Assembly (NCBI RefSeq): GCF_040654195.1
Contig: NZ_JBFAHM010000009.1
Span: forward strand, 248,001 to 312,000
Reading direction: 5' to 3'
From: Hamadaea sp013361475
GTDB lineage: Bacteria > Actinomycetota > Actinomycetes > Mycobacteriales > Micromonosporaceae
DNA length: 64,000 bases
Within the stretch, counting starts at the first letter, position 1. Each line of letters begins with the position of its first letter. Shown here in pieces: positions 1-9,999 of the stretch. The translations under genes were made by a program, and so were the position numbers. The notes below the pieces were generated by a model, which saw only the letters and a list, made by a program, of their open reading frames with translations, searched no databases and was not told the DNA's origin.

Positions 1-178
1 CCATTGCGCGAACGAGATGCCCTGGTAGGGTCGGTCCACAACGGACTCACACATCTCGAAACGTTGTGAGAAACGCGATGACACCTGCCGCCTTCCCGGG
101 GCGGAAGTGTCCCGCGGGAGTAATATCACCGCGTTCGACGTCAGGTCCGTAAGGACAACCCACTACCGGCGGTGATCC

Positions 179-760
179 ATGGTCTCCGGACTTCGCGAAG
201 ACGGCAGCCCCGCATACGCCGTGCCGACGTCTCTGAAGGTCGTCGTGGCGGGCGGGCTCGGCGCCGGCAAGTCCACCTTGGTCGGTTCGGTCAGCGAGAT
301 CACGCCGCTGCACACCGAAGAGGTCTACACCACGAAGGATCCGCGCACCGGCGTACGCCGCTCGAGCACGGTGACCATGGACTTCGGCTGGCTCACCTTC
401 GACGAGGACCTCGTCCTCTACCTGTTCAGCGCGCCGGGCCAGGAAGGCCTCTGGCCGCTGTGGGACGAGGTCGCGCTGGGCGCCCTCGGTGCGATCGTGC
501 TGGCCGACACCGAGCGGCTGAGCGAGTGCTTCGCCGCCATCGACTACTTCGAGCAGCGTGGCACGCCGTTCATGATCGCGGTCAACCCGTTCTTCGGCCG
601 CCAGCGGTTCGACCTGCAGACCGTGCGGGCGGCGCTGGCGTTGCGGCCGGGTGTGCCGGTCGTCCAGTGTGACGTCCGCGACCCGCGCGCCGGCCGCGAG
701 CTTCTGGTCACCTTGATCGAGCACGTCCGGACCCGCACGCTGGCCGAAGCCACCGCGTAA
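179..760 (+). CDS. CvnD-like small GTP/ATP-binding protein (Conservon family)
   Basis: 193 aa, ATG start. A P-loop of the form GGLGAGKST lies at residues 25-33. A G3-like segment SAPGQE follows a hydrophobic strand near residue 85, and the usual NKxD position is replaced by VNPF, as in the Conservon GTPases (CvnD/MglA-like, DUF742 neighbourhoods) of actinomycetes. Known CvnD proteins sit at the membrane with a sensor-like histidine kinase (CvnA), a roadblock protein (CvnB) and a DUF742 protein (CvnC). None of these is visible here, so this is an orphan copy or its partners lie left of the window. The 178 bp before it holds no gene; a TAATAT hexamer at 121-126 could be a -10 box, but no good -35 is seen. 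Confidence 0.85.
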   Translation: MVSGLREDGSPAYAVPTSLKVVVAGGLGAGKSTLVGSVSEITPLHTEEVYTTKDPRTGVRRSSTVTMDFGWLTFDEDLVLYLFSAPGQEGLWPLWDEVALGALGAIVLADTERLSECFAAIDYFEQRGTPFMIAVNPFFGRQRFDLQTVRAALALRPGVPVVQCDVRDPRAGRELLVTLIEHVRTRTLAEATA

Positions 761-799
761 CTCGGGCTGCCGGGAGCCCGACGGGGTAATCTGGCGATC

Positions 800-2185
<1,386 letters not shown>

Positions 2186-2202
2186 TCGGTAGAGTCGGGG
2201 TC

Positions 2203-3180
2203 GTGGAGACCGCGATCCTGGGCCGCACCGGCCGCACCGTGGGCAAGGTCGGACTCGGCGCCTGGCAGCTGGGCGCCGATTGGGGCGAGGTCGCCGAGGA
2301 CGACGCGTACGCCGTTCTCGGGGCCGCCGTCGACTCCGGCGTCACCTTCATCGACACCGCCGACGTCTACGGCGACGGCCGCAGTGAGCAGTTCGTCGGG
2401 CGGTTCGTCCAGGACCGCCCGGGGTTGACCGTCGCCACGAAGATGGGCCGCCGGGTGCCGCAGGAGGTGTCGGCGTACACACTGGACAACTTCCGGCGGT
2501 GGAACGACCGGTCGCGGCAGAACCTCGGGGTGGACACGCTGGACCTGGTCCAGCTGCACTGCCCGCCGACGCCGGTGTACTCCTCCGACGCCGTCTACGA
2601 CGCCCTGGACACGCTGGTCGCCGAGAAGCGGATCGCGGCGTACGGGGTGAGTGTGGAGACCTGTGACGAGGCGTTGACCGCTATCGCCCGGCCCAACGTG
2701 GCGACCGTGCAGATCATCCTCAACGCCCTGCGGCTCAAGCCGCTGGAGCGCGTACTGCCCGCCGCGCAGGCGGCCGGGGTCGGGATCATCGCGCGGGTGC
2801 CGCTGGCCAGCGGCCTGCTGTCCGGACGCTACGACGAGCACACCACGTTCGCCGCGAACGACCACCGGAACTTCAACCGGCACGGGGAGGCCTTCGACGT
2901 CGGCGAGACCTTCTCCGGCGTCCCGTTCGAGGTCGGGCTGGAAGCCGTACGCCGGCTGCGGTCGCTGGTGCCGGCCGGGGCGACGATGGCGCAGTTCGCC
3001 TTGCGCTGGATCATCGACCAGCCCGGGGTCAGCGTCGTGATCCCCGGAGCCCGCTCGCCCGAGCAGGCGAAAGCCAACGCCACCGCCGCCGGCCTCGCAC
3101 CGCTGAGCGCCGAGGCGAAGCAAGGCGTCACCGAGGTCTACGACGAGCTGATCCGGCCACTCGTGCACAACCGCTGGTAA
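2203..3180 (+). CDS. Aldo/keto reductase
   Basis: 325 aa from GTG 2203; another GTG at 2182 overlaps the lpdA stop and is less attractive because the family pattern begins at ILGRTG. It is a TIM-barrel NADPH-dependent oxidoreductase. The catalytic tetrad is visible as D51 and Y56 (FIDTADVYGDG), K80 (ATKMGR) and His in QLHCPP. The C-terminal cofactor-binding region reads VVIPGARSPEQ, typical of the YhdN/AKR11-like group of general stress or sugar-aldehyde reductases. The substrate cannot be told from sequence. It lies 17 bp behind lpdA on the same strand. Confidence 0.88.
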   Translation: METAILGRTGRTVGKVGLGAWQLGADWGEVAEDDAYAVLGAAVDSGVTFIDTADVYGDGRSEQFVGRFVQDRPGLTVATKMGRRVPQEVSAYTLDNFRRWNDRSRQNLGVDTLDLVQLHCPPTPVYSSDAVYDALDTLVAEKRIAAYGVSVETCDEALTAIARPNVATVQIILNALRLKPLERVLPAAQAAGVGIIARVPLASGLLSGRYDEHTTFAANDHRNFNRHGEAFDVGETFSGVPFEVGLEAVRRLRSLVPAGATMAQFALRWIIDQPGVSVVIPGARSPEQAKANATAAGLAPLSAEAKQGVTEVYDELIRPLVHNRW

Positions 3181-3219
3181 CGGGCCACCCTAAGCCAGAC
3201 CTGCCGGTGCAGGGCGGGA

Positions 3220-4347
3220 TTGGACAAACCCGGGATTCCGCGTACGGATCATGGCAGCGTCACCATCGTTATGACGATCCTGACTCTCGGGGTGGCCGTC
3301 GTCCAGGCGCTTTCGCCGGTCGCGGCCCCAGCACCCCTCTCCGTGGCAGCCGCCCTGGACGCGCCGGTCCAGGTCGCCCTGCAGACCCAGTCCACCGGCG
3401 CGAACACGGTCTACGAGATCGTGCTGACCAACACCTCGGCGGCGCCCGTCACCACGACGGTGGTGCAGCGGCTGCCGGAGGGTTCGGCCGGCCTCGTCGC
3501 CGACGGCGCGAAAGTGGACGGCGACCGCGTCCTCTGGTCGGCCAAGGTGGCGCCGAAGGCGCAGACGACGTTGCGAAGCTCCGGCACGCTGCCGGTCCCG
3601 CACGCCGCCGAACCGGTGACCGCCTGCGCGAACGACGCCGCCTCGGGTCGCCTGCTCGACTGCGCCGCGGCCGACGTCGCCTCCGTGGCGGGACCGGAAG
3701 CACCCTGGTGGCGCCGTTGGCTGCCGTTCGTCGTCCTGGCCGCTGCTCTCGGCGTACTCATCTGGTGGGGACGACGGGCCTGGCAACGCCGCGAAGCGCG
3801 ACCGGCACGCGAACCGCGACCGAGGAAGCCGCGCCGCGACATCGCCTGGTGGGTGCCGGTCGGCCTGGCCGCGGTCGCGGTGATCGTGGTGAGCGCGCTG
3901 GCGCTCCTGGTGCTGGCGCCACGAGTGGCGACCGCGGTGGAGAACGCGCAGGGAGTACGCGCGCACGCGTGGAACGGGCCGCAGTCCGAGGCTGAGCTGG
4001 GCCATGAGGCGTCCGACGGGACCGCGCACTTCACGATCTACTCGGCGAGCTGTTCCGGCGGCAAGACCACGACGTGCGACGTCACCGCGTCGGTCCGGGC
4101 GGGCGACCAACCCGTGCAGCTGTACCGCACCATGCAACGCGTATACACATCGGACACCACCTGGGTGGAGCCCGACCCGGCCGCCGTGCTCGCGGCCAAC
4201 GGCGGCGACCCGTTCGCCCTCGCCGTTCCTCCCGGCCTGGAGCGGCTGATGGCGCTGCGGTTCACGCTGCCGGCCGGTGCGCAGCCGGAACGGCTGGAGC
4301 TGCACGACGGCGCTTTCGCTGGAGGGATTTACCTGAACCTGGAATGA
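3220..4347 (+). CDS. Membrane-anchored protein with DUF11-like extracellular domain
   Basis: 375 aa from TTG 3220, chosen because AGGGCGGGA precedes it and it gives a charged n-region before the first hydrophobic stretch; ATG 3271 is an alternative start. The layout is a signal-like segment (residues 18-45), an Ala/Thr-rich beta domain resembling DUF11/CARDB modules (IVLTNTSAAPVTTTVVQRLP), a membrane helix at about 170-185, an Arg/Pro-rich cytoplasmic loop, a second helix at about 210-230, and a second extracytoplasmic domain with a paired-cysteine loop (SASCSGGKTTTCD). I do not recognise a function. It ends 8 bp before the SDR gene start. Confidence 0.7.
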   Translation: MDKPGIPRTDHGSVTIVMTILTLGVAVVQALSPVAAPAPLSVAAALDAPVQVALQTQSTGANTVYEIVLTNTSAAPVTTTVVQRLPEGSAGLVADGAKVDGDRVLWSAKVAPKAQTTLRSSGTLPVPHAAEPVTACANDAASGRLLDCAAADVASVAGPEAPWWRRWLPFVVLAAALGVLIWWGRRAWQRREARPAREPRPRKPRRDIAWWVPVGLAAVAVIVVSALALLVLAPRVATAVENAQGVRAHAWNGPQSEAELGHEASDGTAHFTIYSASCSGGKTTTCDVTASVRAGDQPVQLYRTMQRVYTSDTTWVEPDPAAVLAANGGDPFALAVPPGLERLMALRFTLPAGAQPERLELHDGAFAGGIYLNLE

Positions 4348-4354
4348 TGCCGCG

Positions 4355-5134
4355 ATGGCGCATTACCAGCCCACCGACGGCATCGTCGTGGTCACCGGCG
4401 GAGCAAGCGGCATCGGCCTGGCCCTGGCCCAGCGGTTCGCCGCGGACGGGGCCAGAGTCGTGCTCGCCGACCTCGACGGCGCCCGCGCCGCTCGGGCGGC
4501 GTATGCCCTCGGCGAGGGACACGGCGGGATCGGGCTCGACGTCACCGACGAAGAGGCGGTGGCCCGGGCGGTCGACCGCATCGAGGACGAACTCGGCCCG
4601 ATCGGGATGTGGTGCTCGAACGCGGGCGTGGCGACGCCCCCCGGCCTCGGCACCGACGCCGACTGGGAGCTGGCCTGGGGCGTGCACGTCCTCGCCCACC
4701 TGTACGCCGCGCGTACGGTGCTGCCGCGGATGGTCGAACGGGGCCGCGGGCACTTCCTCGTCACCGCCTCCGCCGCCGGACTGCTGACCGAACTCGACGT
4801 CGCCGCGTACGCCGTGAGCAAGCACGGGGCGGTGGCGCTCGCCGAATGGCTGGCCATCCGCTACGGCGGCACCGGGGTCACCTTCTCCTGCCTGTGCCCG
4901 CAAGGCGTGCGTACGCCGTTGCTGGACGGCGCGCCCGCGGACTCCGCGACGCTCGCCGCGGCTCCCCTGCTCGAACCGTCGCAGGTCGCCGACTGTGTCG
5001 TCGAGGCCATCGACGAGGGGCGGTTCCTGATCCTGCCGCATCCCGAGGTCGCCCAGTACTCGCTGAACCGGGTCACCGACCCGGACCGCTGGCTCGGCGG
5101 GATGCGCAAGCTCTACCAGCGTCTGCATCCCTGA
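4355..5134 (+). CDS. SDR family NAD(P)-dependent oxidoreductase
   Basis: 259 aa classical short-chain dehydrogenase. The cofactor motif TGGASGIG is at residues 14-21, a DLDG acidic residue after the second strand suggests NAD preference, SNAGVA is the NAG motif, and the catalytic Y152-x3-K156 is in YAVSKHG. The substrate is unknown. It starts 8 bp after the previous gene, so both are probably one transcript. The perfect hairpin of repeat family D follows 53 bp after the stop and could end transcription. Confidence 0.9.
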   Translation: MAHYQPTDGIVVVTGGASGIGLALAQRFAADGARVVLADLDGARAARAAYALGEGHGGIGLDVTDEEAVARAVDRIEDELGPIGMWCSNAGVATPPGLGTDADWELAWGVHVLAHLYAARTVLPRMVERGRGHFLVTASAAGLLTELDVAAYAVSKHGAVALAEWLAIRYGGTGVTFSCLCPQGVRTPLLDGAPADSATLAAAPLLEPSQVADCVVEAIDEGRFLILPHPEVAQYSLNRVTDPDRWLGGMRKLYQRLHP

Positions 5135-5187
5135 CCCGCCCCTTGAACGGCTGACAGTAACCGGTTACCATCGGCCTCCGTTCAGCG

Positions 5188-5246
5188 CTGGATCAGGGAT
5201 CTGGGTCGAATCTTGACGCAAGATTCGACCCAGATCCCTGATCCAG
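5188..5246. repeat. Palindromic repeat family D, copy 1 (59 bp)
   Basis: Perfect inverted repeat with 28-bp arms (5188-5215 and 5219-5246) and a 3-nt loop ACG. Outer ends read CTGGATCAGGG and CCCTGATCCAG. A second copy of the same 59-bp length lies at 40687-40745. It sits between two same-strand genes and could act as a terminator for the SDR gene, though no T-tract follows. Confidence 0.9.
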
Positions 5247-5276
5247 TGCGCATGAGTCCGCCAGCAGGGAGCCGTA

Positions 5277-6071
5277 GTGCCGCACGTGATCGTCTTCGGG
5301 GTGGACGGCGTACGCCTCGACACCCTCGCCGCCGCGCACACCCCGCGCATCGACGCCGTCGCCGAGGCCGGCTTCTTCAGCTCGTTCGAGGTCAACGCCA
5401 CCGCACCCGTGCTGTCCGGCCCGTGCTGGACGACGGTCGCCACCGGCATGTGGCCCGAGGCGCACGGGGTCTTCGGCAACACGTTCACCGGGCATCGGCT
5501 GGGCGTCTTCCCCGACTTCCTGACCCTGGCCAAGCGCCGGGGACTGCGCACGTACGCCGCCCTCACCTGGGCGCCGCTGGCCACCGGCTCCTACGGCGGC
5601 CCGTTGTTCAGCGACCCGACCCGCCTGTCGTACGCCGACGGCGAGGCGCTCGGTCACGCCGAAGCCGACCAGCTCGTGGTCGACGACGCCGCCCGCGCGC
5701 TCGGCACCGGCGGGTTCGACGCCGCCTTCGTCTACATCGGAGCGCCCGACGAGGTGGCCCACGCCGTCGGCACCGGACCGGAGTATCGCGCGGCGGTCGA
5801 ACGGGCGGACGCCCAGATCGGCCAGGTCCTCGACGCGACCGCCCACCTGGAGGACGTGACCGTCGTCGTGGTCACCGATCACGGCCATCGCGACGGCGGC
5901 GGCCACGGTGGGCGTACCGAATGGGAGAAGCAGGCCTGGATCGCGGCGAGAGGGCCCGGGGTCCCGACCTGCGCGACCCCGGTCTGCCACGCGGACATCG
6001 CGCCGCAGGTCATGGCGGTGTTCGGGCTCGACGCCGCCACGATGGCCGGCGTTCCGTTCGGTCGCCGCTGA
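5277..6071 (+). CDS. AlkP-superfamily phosphodiesterase/nucleotide pyrophosphatase-like protein
   Basis: 264 aa, GTG start with CAGGGAG upstream. Alkaline-phosphatase-fold metal residues are visible: the N-terminal GVDGVRLD aspartate, a nucleophile Thr/Ser region PVLSGPCWTTVATG, and a C-terminal metal cluster TDHGH and GGHGG. It belongs to the type I phosphodiesterase/nucleotide pyrophosphatase group (PF01663-like). No signal peptide is seen, so it is probably cytosolic. Its stop TGA overlaps the ATG of the DMT transporter (TGATG), which suggests translational coupling. Confidence 0.85.
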   Translation: MPHVIVFGVDGVRLDTLAAAHTPRIDAVAEAGFFSSFEVNATAPVLSGPCWTTVATGMWPEAHGVFGNTFTGHRLGVFPDFLTLAKRRGLRTYAALTWAPLATGSYGGPLFSDPTRLSYADGEALGHAEADQLVVDDAARALGTGGFDAAFVYIGAPDEVAHAVGTGPEYRAAVERADAQIGQVLDATAHLEDVTVVVVTDHGHRDGGGHGGRTEWEKQAWIAARGPGVPTCATPVCHADIAPQVMAVFGLDAATMAGVPFGRR

Positions 6072-6922
6072 TGCCGCCCACCGCGTTGGCGCTCGTCGCC
6101 GCCTCGGTCCTGTGCCACGCCACGTGGAATCTGCTCGCCAAGCGCGCGGGCAGCGCCAGCGGGCCGGTCTTCGTCGGGATGTGGTCGGCGGTCGCCGCCC
6201 TGCTCTGGGCCCCGTTGGGCGTCTGGACCCTGTGGACCGCGTGGACCTCGCTCGACTGGCGTACGCCGTTGTTCATCGGGGCGGCCCTGGTCCTCCACAC
6301 CGGCTACTACCTTGTGCTGCAACGGGGTTACCGGGTCGGCGACCTCTCCGTCGTCTACCCCGTCGCCCGGGGCACCGGCCCGCTACTGGCCAGCAGCGTC
6401 GCCGTCCTGGTCTGGCACGAGCGGCCGGGCCTGCTCGGCTGGGCCGGCATCCTGGCGCTCTCGGTGAGCGTCGCCCTGCTCGGTCTCCGCAAGGCCAGCA
6501 GCGGCATCGGGTACGGCCTGCTCGTCGGCGTGTTCATCGCGGCGTACACGTTGCTGGACAAGCAGGCCGTGACGGCCGCCGCCATCCCGCCCATCCTCGT
6601 GAACTGGGGCACCGACACGCTGCGGGCGCTGTCGTTCACCCCGCTCCTCGTTCGACGCCGCGCTCAGGTACGCGAAGTCTGGCGCGAACACTGGAAGAGC
6701 GCGCTCGGCACGGCGATCTTCTCCCCCGCCTCCTACATGCTCATCCTGACCGCGCTGACGGTCGCACCGGTGACGGTCATCGCCCCGTTGCGGGAGGTCA
6801 GCGTCGTCCTGGTGGTCTTCCTCGGCGCACGGCTGCTCGGCGAACGCGACATGTGGCGGCGGCTGGTCTGCGCGTTCGGCGTGGTGCTCGGCGCGGCCGG
6901 GACACTGCTCGGCCGATCCTGA
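6071..6922 (+). CDS. EamA/DMT-family transporter
   Basis: 283 aa with about ten hydrophobic segments in two repeated halves (each half with a glycine- and proline-rich helix such as VVYPVARGTGPLLASS and VIAPLREVSVVLVVFLGARLLGE), the signature of EamA drug/metabolite exporters. It opens with PPTALALVAASVLCHATWNLLAKRA, the first membrane helix (split here: PPTALALVAASVL, then CHATWNLLAKRA). The start ATG overlaps the preceding stop by one base. The substrate is unknown. Downstream it faces the alpha/beta hydrolase gene across repeat A copy 1. Confidence 0.88.
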   Translation: MPPTALALVAASVLCHATWNLLAKRAGSASGPVFVGMWSAVAALLWAPLGVWTLWTAWTSLDWRTPLFIGAALVLHTGYYLVLQRGYRVGDLSVVYPVARGTGPLLASSVAVLVWHERPGLLGWAGILALSVSVALLGLRKASSGIGYGLLVGVFIAAYTLLDKQAVTAAAIPPILVNWGTDTLRALSFTPLLVRRRAQVREVWREHWKSALGTAIFSPASYMLILTALTVAPVTVIAPLREVSVVLVVFLGARLLGERDMWRRLVCAFGVVLGAAGTLLGRS

Positions 6923-6934
6923 CGCCCGCCATTC

Positions 6935-7013
6935 GCGTGATCATTGCGCCACCCATGCTGTTTCACGTGGCGAAATGTCCGTTGAAACAGCATGGCTGAC
7001 GCAATGATCACGC
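6935..7013. repeat. Palindromic repeat family A, copy 1 (79 bp)
   Basis: 29-bp arms (GCGTGATCATTGCG...CATGCTGTTT and its complement, two mismatches) around a 21-nt loop. It lies between convergent genes ending at 6922 and 7018. The same 79-bp layout is found at 22212-22290, 26810-26888 and 63792-63870. It is a possible bidirectional terminator or REP-like element. Confidence 0.92.
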
Positions 7014-7017
7014 CGAA

Positions 7018-7842
7018 TCAGGGGACTGCGAAGAAGTCGAGCAGGAACGGGTCCAGCTCGATGCCGTGCTGCTGCGGCAACGTGTGGTGGGACGCGTCGG
7101 GCAGCATCACGACGCTGACATCCTTCAGCACCTGCAAGGCGTGGTCGCGTACCACGGTCACGTCGTGCACCTGGCTCCGCCCGCCCAGCACGAGCAACAC
7201 CGGCGTCTCCAGCATCCGAAGCTCCTCATCAGACGGACGCTTCGGCCGCACCACCTTGGCGCCGTTGCGGCCCTGCGCGCCGGTCGCGACCAGGGTCAGC
7301 CACGCGGGGTCCAGCGCCCGCCCGCCGGTCTCCCAGGCGAAGAACCGCCGCCACCGCCGCTCGCCGCCCACCACCAGCGCGGGCAGGCTCCGCAGAACGT
7401 ACTTCGGCGACATCGGCGCGAAGCAGGTCGTCGGGTCGATCAACGCGAGCCGCCGCACGCGCCGCGTCTCCACCGCCGACGCCAACGCGACCCACGCTCC
7501 GTAGGAATGCCCGGCCACATCGGCTCGATCCAGGCCCAATCCGTCCAGCACCGTGGCGAACCAGGCCGCGACATCTCCTCTGGTACGCACAGCGCCCGGA
7601 CGGGGACGGCTACGCCCGGCGTCGCAGATGAGGTCGACGGCGTAAACCCGGCGCTCCCGCGCCAACGCCTCGACGTCGGCGAACCACACCGCCGACGTCG
7701 AGCCACCGCCGTGGAGCAGCACCAGCGGATCCCCGACGGCCGGACCGGCGGCCAGCACCCGAGTCGTCCCGAACCGCGACTCCAGGTCCAGCGGCTCGAC
7801 CTCGACGGGCCACTGCGCCACCACGGCGTCGTACGCGTTCAT
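7018..7842 (-). CDS. Alpha/beta hydrolase
   Basis: 274 aa from ATG 7842, chosen because the upstream frame has no homology-like sequence and GAGTGA precedes this ATG. It is an alpha/beta-hydrolase fold: oxyanion loop LLHGGGSTSAVW, nucleophile serine in AGHSYGAWVAL, and C-terminal histidine in LPDASHHTLPQQ. The catalytic acid is probably the Asp in the HDV segment that precedes it. It starts 4 bp after the stop of the TPR gene, so it is the last gene of a four-gene operon (10976 to 7018). The substrate is unknown. Confidence 0.87.
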   Translation of the reverse strand: MNAYDAVVAQWPVEVEPLDLESRFGTTRVLAAGPAVGDPLVLLHGGGSTSAVWFADVEALARERRVYAVDLICDAGRSRPRPGAVRTRGDVAAWFATVLDGLGLDRADVAGHSYGAWVALASAVETRRVRRLALIDPTTCFAPMSPKYVLRSLPALVVGGERRWRRFFAWETGGRALDPAWLTLVATGAQGRNGAKVVRPKRPSDEELRMLETPVLLVLGGRSQVHDVTVVRDHALQVLKDVSVVMLPDASHHTLPQQHGIELDPFLLDFFAVP

Positions 7843-7846
7843 GCGC

Positions 7847-9016
7847 TCACTCTGCCAGACGGCCGGATGTTCCCGCCGCCGCGGCAAGCCGATCCCTGAT
7901 CTTCGTGATCTGTTCCATCGCGTCGTTCCGATCCACCGTCGCAAGATCGCCGAAGTACCGCGCATGAGATTCGTGACTCCGCTCCGCGGCAGCGAGAGCG
8001 TCGTGGACACGGCCTTGCTTCTCCAGGTTCTCCGCCCGGACGGCGTGCAGATACAGGTTCAGCCGATGCGCGTTCCGACTCTCGGCCTCCGGCGGCAGCT
8101 TCGCTCCCGCCGCCTCCAGCAGAGCCGTCGCTTCATCGAGCCGGTCACCGCTCTCGGTCAGGGCGTTGGCGTAGTCGATCTGAGCTTCGACCAGGCTGTG
8201 CGGCGTTTCCATGTACTCGGAGATCTGCCCGGCCACCTCCAGCACATGCGCCCAGATCTCGAGCGTCTCCGCATGGCGACCCTGGGCATGAAGCGCGTGC
8301 GCGTACATACCGTGCGCCTCGGCGTACGTCGCCACGGTGGTCACCGATGCCTCGCCGATCCCGGACAGCAAGTCCACCGCGCGCTTCGCGGACGCCTCCA
8401 TCTCCGGAAACCGGTGCAGATCGTGGAGCACCCGTGCTCGGTCGATGTGGCACGACGCCTGGTGGACGGGGTCTCCGGGAAGGCAGGCCGCCGCCGCGTC
8501 GAGGGACGCCAGTGCCGCTTCCCGGCTGCCCAAGACTCGCTCGACGGCCGCCCGATTGCACAGCGCTACGCCCCGAGCCGGCCGCAGCTTCGCCTCCTCC
8601 GGATCAGCCGTCTCCAGGAGGCGCAGCGCGTTCTCGACATGTGCCAAGCTCGGACCCGGGCGGCCGAGCCGAAGATGGACTATGCCCAGCCGGAGGTGCG
8701 CCCAGACAAGGTCCGGATCGGCGCGGTCTCCGATCGTGTACTCCGTCAATGCGAGGATTGCCCGCGCCAGAAGCGGTTCGGCTTCGGCCCAGCGGTCGAG
8801 GGCGGCGAGCGCGTAGCCTTCCTCCGCGTCGGCACGCCCCTCGGCGACCGCACGCGACCGCTGGTCCCGGCCATAGAACTCGTCGAACCGTTCACGGGCC
8901 TCCCGCACCAGCTGCAACCCGGTGTGGTAGTCGCCTTGCCAGTTCCAGCGAGCGGCGCTGATCAGTTGGTGCGGGTAGACGATGTCGTTCGCCCGCCGCC
9001 GGAACAAACGCATCAT
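7847..9016 (-). CDS. TPR-repeat protein (third of three paralogues)
   Basis: 389 aa, all helical, with tetratricopeptide pairs such as ALDRWAEAEPLLARAI, HLRLGRPGPSLAHVENALRLLE, LGSREAALASLDAAAACL and ALHAQGRHAETLEIWAHVL (each quoted in part as motif evidence). Unlike the two genes before it, it has no N-terminal membrane segment. The start overlaps the previous stop by 4 bp. TPR arrays bind protein partners; no enzymatic domain is seen. It may be the soluble partner of the two anchored paralogues. Confidence 0.78.
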   Translation of the reverse strand: MMRLFRRRANDIVYPHQLISAARWNWQGDYHTGLQLVREARERFDEFYGRDQRSRAVAEGRADAEEGYALAALDRWAEAEPLLARAILALTEYTIGDRADPDLVWAHLRLGIVHLRLGRPGPSLAHVENALRLLETADPEEAKLRPARGVALCNRAAVERVLGSREAALASLDAAAACLPGDPVHQASCHIDRARVLHDLHRFPEMEASAKRAVDLLSGIGEASVTTVATYAEAHGMYAHALHAQGRHAETLEIWAHVLEVAGQISEYMETPHSLVEAQIDYANALTESGDRLDEATALLEAAGAKLPPEAESRNAHRLNLYLHAVRAENLEKQGRVHDALAAAERSHESHARYFGDLATVDRNDAMEQITKIRDRLAAAAGTSGRLAE

Positions 9017-9999
9017 CGGGTGCGCTCACTCTCTTTCGCCGCGAGGCCGGCCATCGTCGCCTCACGGTCGGCGAGGGAAGATCGGTAGCGATCAGGGAGT
9101 TCCTCGGCGAGGCGTCGGGTCAGGTCGACGGATTCGGTGATCGCGGCCAGCCCGTCGGCCGGGCGGGCGAGCGTATCGAGGACGGCCGCCTGGGTCGCGA
9201 GTGCCTTGGCGAGCACAGCCCGATGACCGGTCGTCGAGTCCGACAGCGTCCGGCTGTGCGCCACGGCTTCCTCGGCGACCGGCAGGGCGAGTTCGGGCCG
9301 TTCGTTCGCGACGGCGACCTCGGCGGTGAGGATGAGGCAGGCGGCCACGATGAGGTCGGGGTCGGCCGTGGTGGCCCGGCGCGCCTCCAACGCCGTACGC
9401 ACGGCTCGCGCGGCCTCCGGGATCCGCCCGGCTTTCAGCAGTTCCTGCCCGTGGAGGTAGAGGGCGGCGTGGTAGCTCGGCATCGAACGACGGCGCAGGC
9501 CGTGGCGTACGTGCCAGCGGAGCGCCCGTTCGGTCGTGGCGAGCGCCTCCGCTCGATCGTCCAAATCGGACATGGCCTCGGCGAGGGCGAGCAGCCCGGC
9601 CCCGTACGCCGTCCGAACGATGCCGCCGTCGTACTCCCGGGCTTTGGCCAGCGTCGCCACGGCGGGCCGGAGATAGACGAGAGCCTCCTCGTGGCGACCG
9701 GCCTCGTGCAGTGCCGTGCCCAGCAGCGCTTCCGCGCAGGCCAAGGCATTCCGGCGACGGCCTGTCGTCAGTTCCCGGCACTCCTCGTACGCCCGCCAGG
9801 CGAGATCCAGGCCCTCGGCGTACTCGCTGCGAGACAGCGCCCGCCAGGCACGCGCGTACTCGGGGATCCGGGCGAGCGTACGCCGGGTCGGCGCCCATCG
9901 CCGTAGCCGCAGCAACAGGTTGGCGAGGATCGTCGCGCCGAACATGTAGACGCCGATGATCGCGAGGTATCGCAGGATGTCGACCCACTTGTCGCTCAC
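9013..9999 (-). CDS. Membrane-anchored TPR-repeat protein (second paralogue)
   Basis: 328 aa, GTG start. One N-terminal membrane helix (about residues 8-30, IIGVYMFGATILANLLLRL) is followed by a helical TPR array. It shares blocks with the upstream gene: ALACAEALLG, the RRHVR/RRRVRNGDRR turn, ESVDLTRRLAEELP and the near-terminal SLADREA block, so the two arose by tandem duplication. The start overlaps the preceding stop (GTGA) and the gene's own stop overlaps the next start. The function is unknown; probably a cytosolic scaffold tethered to the membrane. Confidence 0.78.
   Translation of the reverse strand: MSDKWVDILRYLAIIGVYMFGATILANLLLRLRRWAPTRRTLARIPEYARAWRALSRSEYAEGLDLAWRAYEECRELTTGRRRNALACAEALLGTALHEAGRHEEALVYLRPAVATLAKAREYDGGIVRTAYGAGLLALAEAMSDLDDRAEALATTERALRWHVRHGLRRRSMPSYHAALYLHGQELLKAGRIPEAARAVRTALEARRATTADPDLIVAACLILTAEVAVANERPELALPVAEEAVAHSRTLSDSTTGHRAVLAKALATQAAVLDTLARPADGLAAITESVDLTRRLAEELPDRYRSSLADREATMAGLAAKESERTR

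Noticed and set aside
5205..5215. GGTCGAATC in family D, similar to a tRNA T-arm
   Set aside because: No acceptor stem, anticodon arm or D-arm fits around it; it is part of a perfect hairpin arm.
6958..6999. Short similar peptides encoded in the loops of family A copies 1 and 4 (MLFxxxKCPxKQHG)
   Set aside because: The similarity follows from the shared palindromic DNA; no ribosome site and the frame is lost in copies 2 and 3.
6935..7013. Family A as insertion sequence or attachment site
   Set aside because: No transposase or integrase is near any copy and no target duplication was seen flanking them; a non-autonomous element remains possible.
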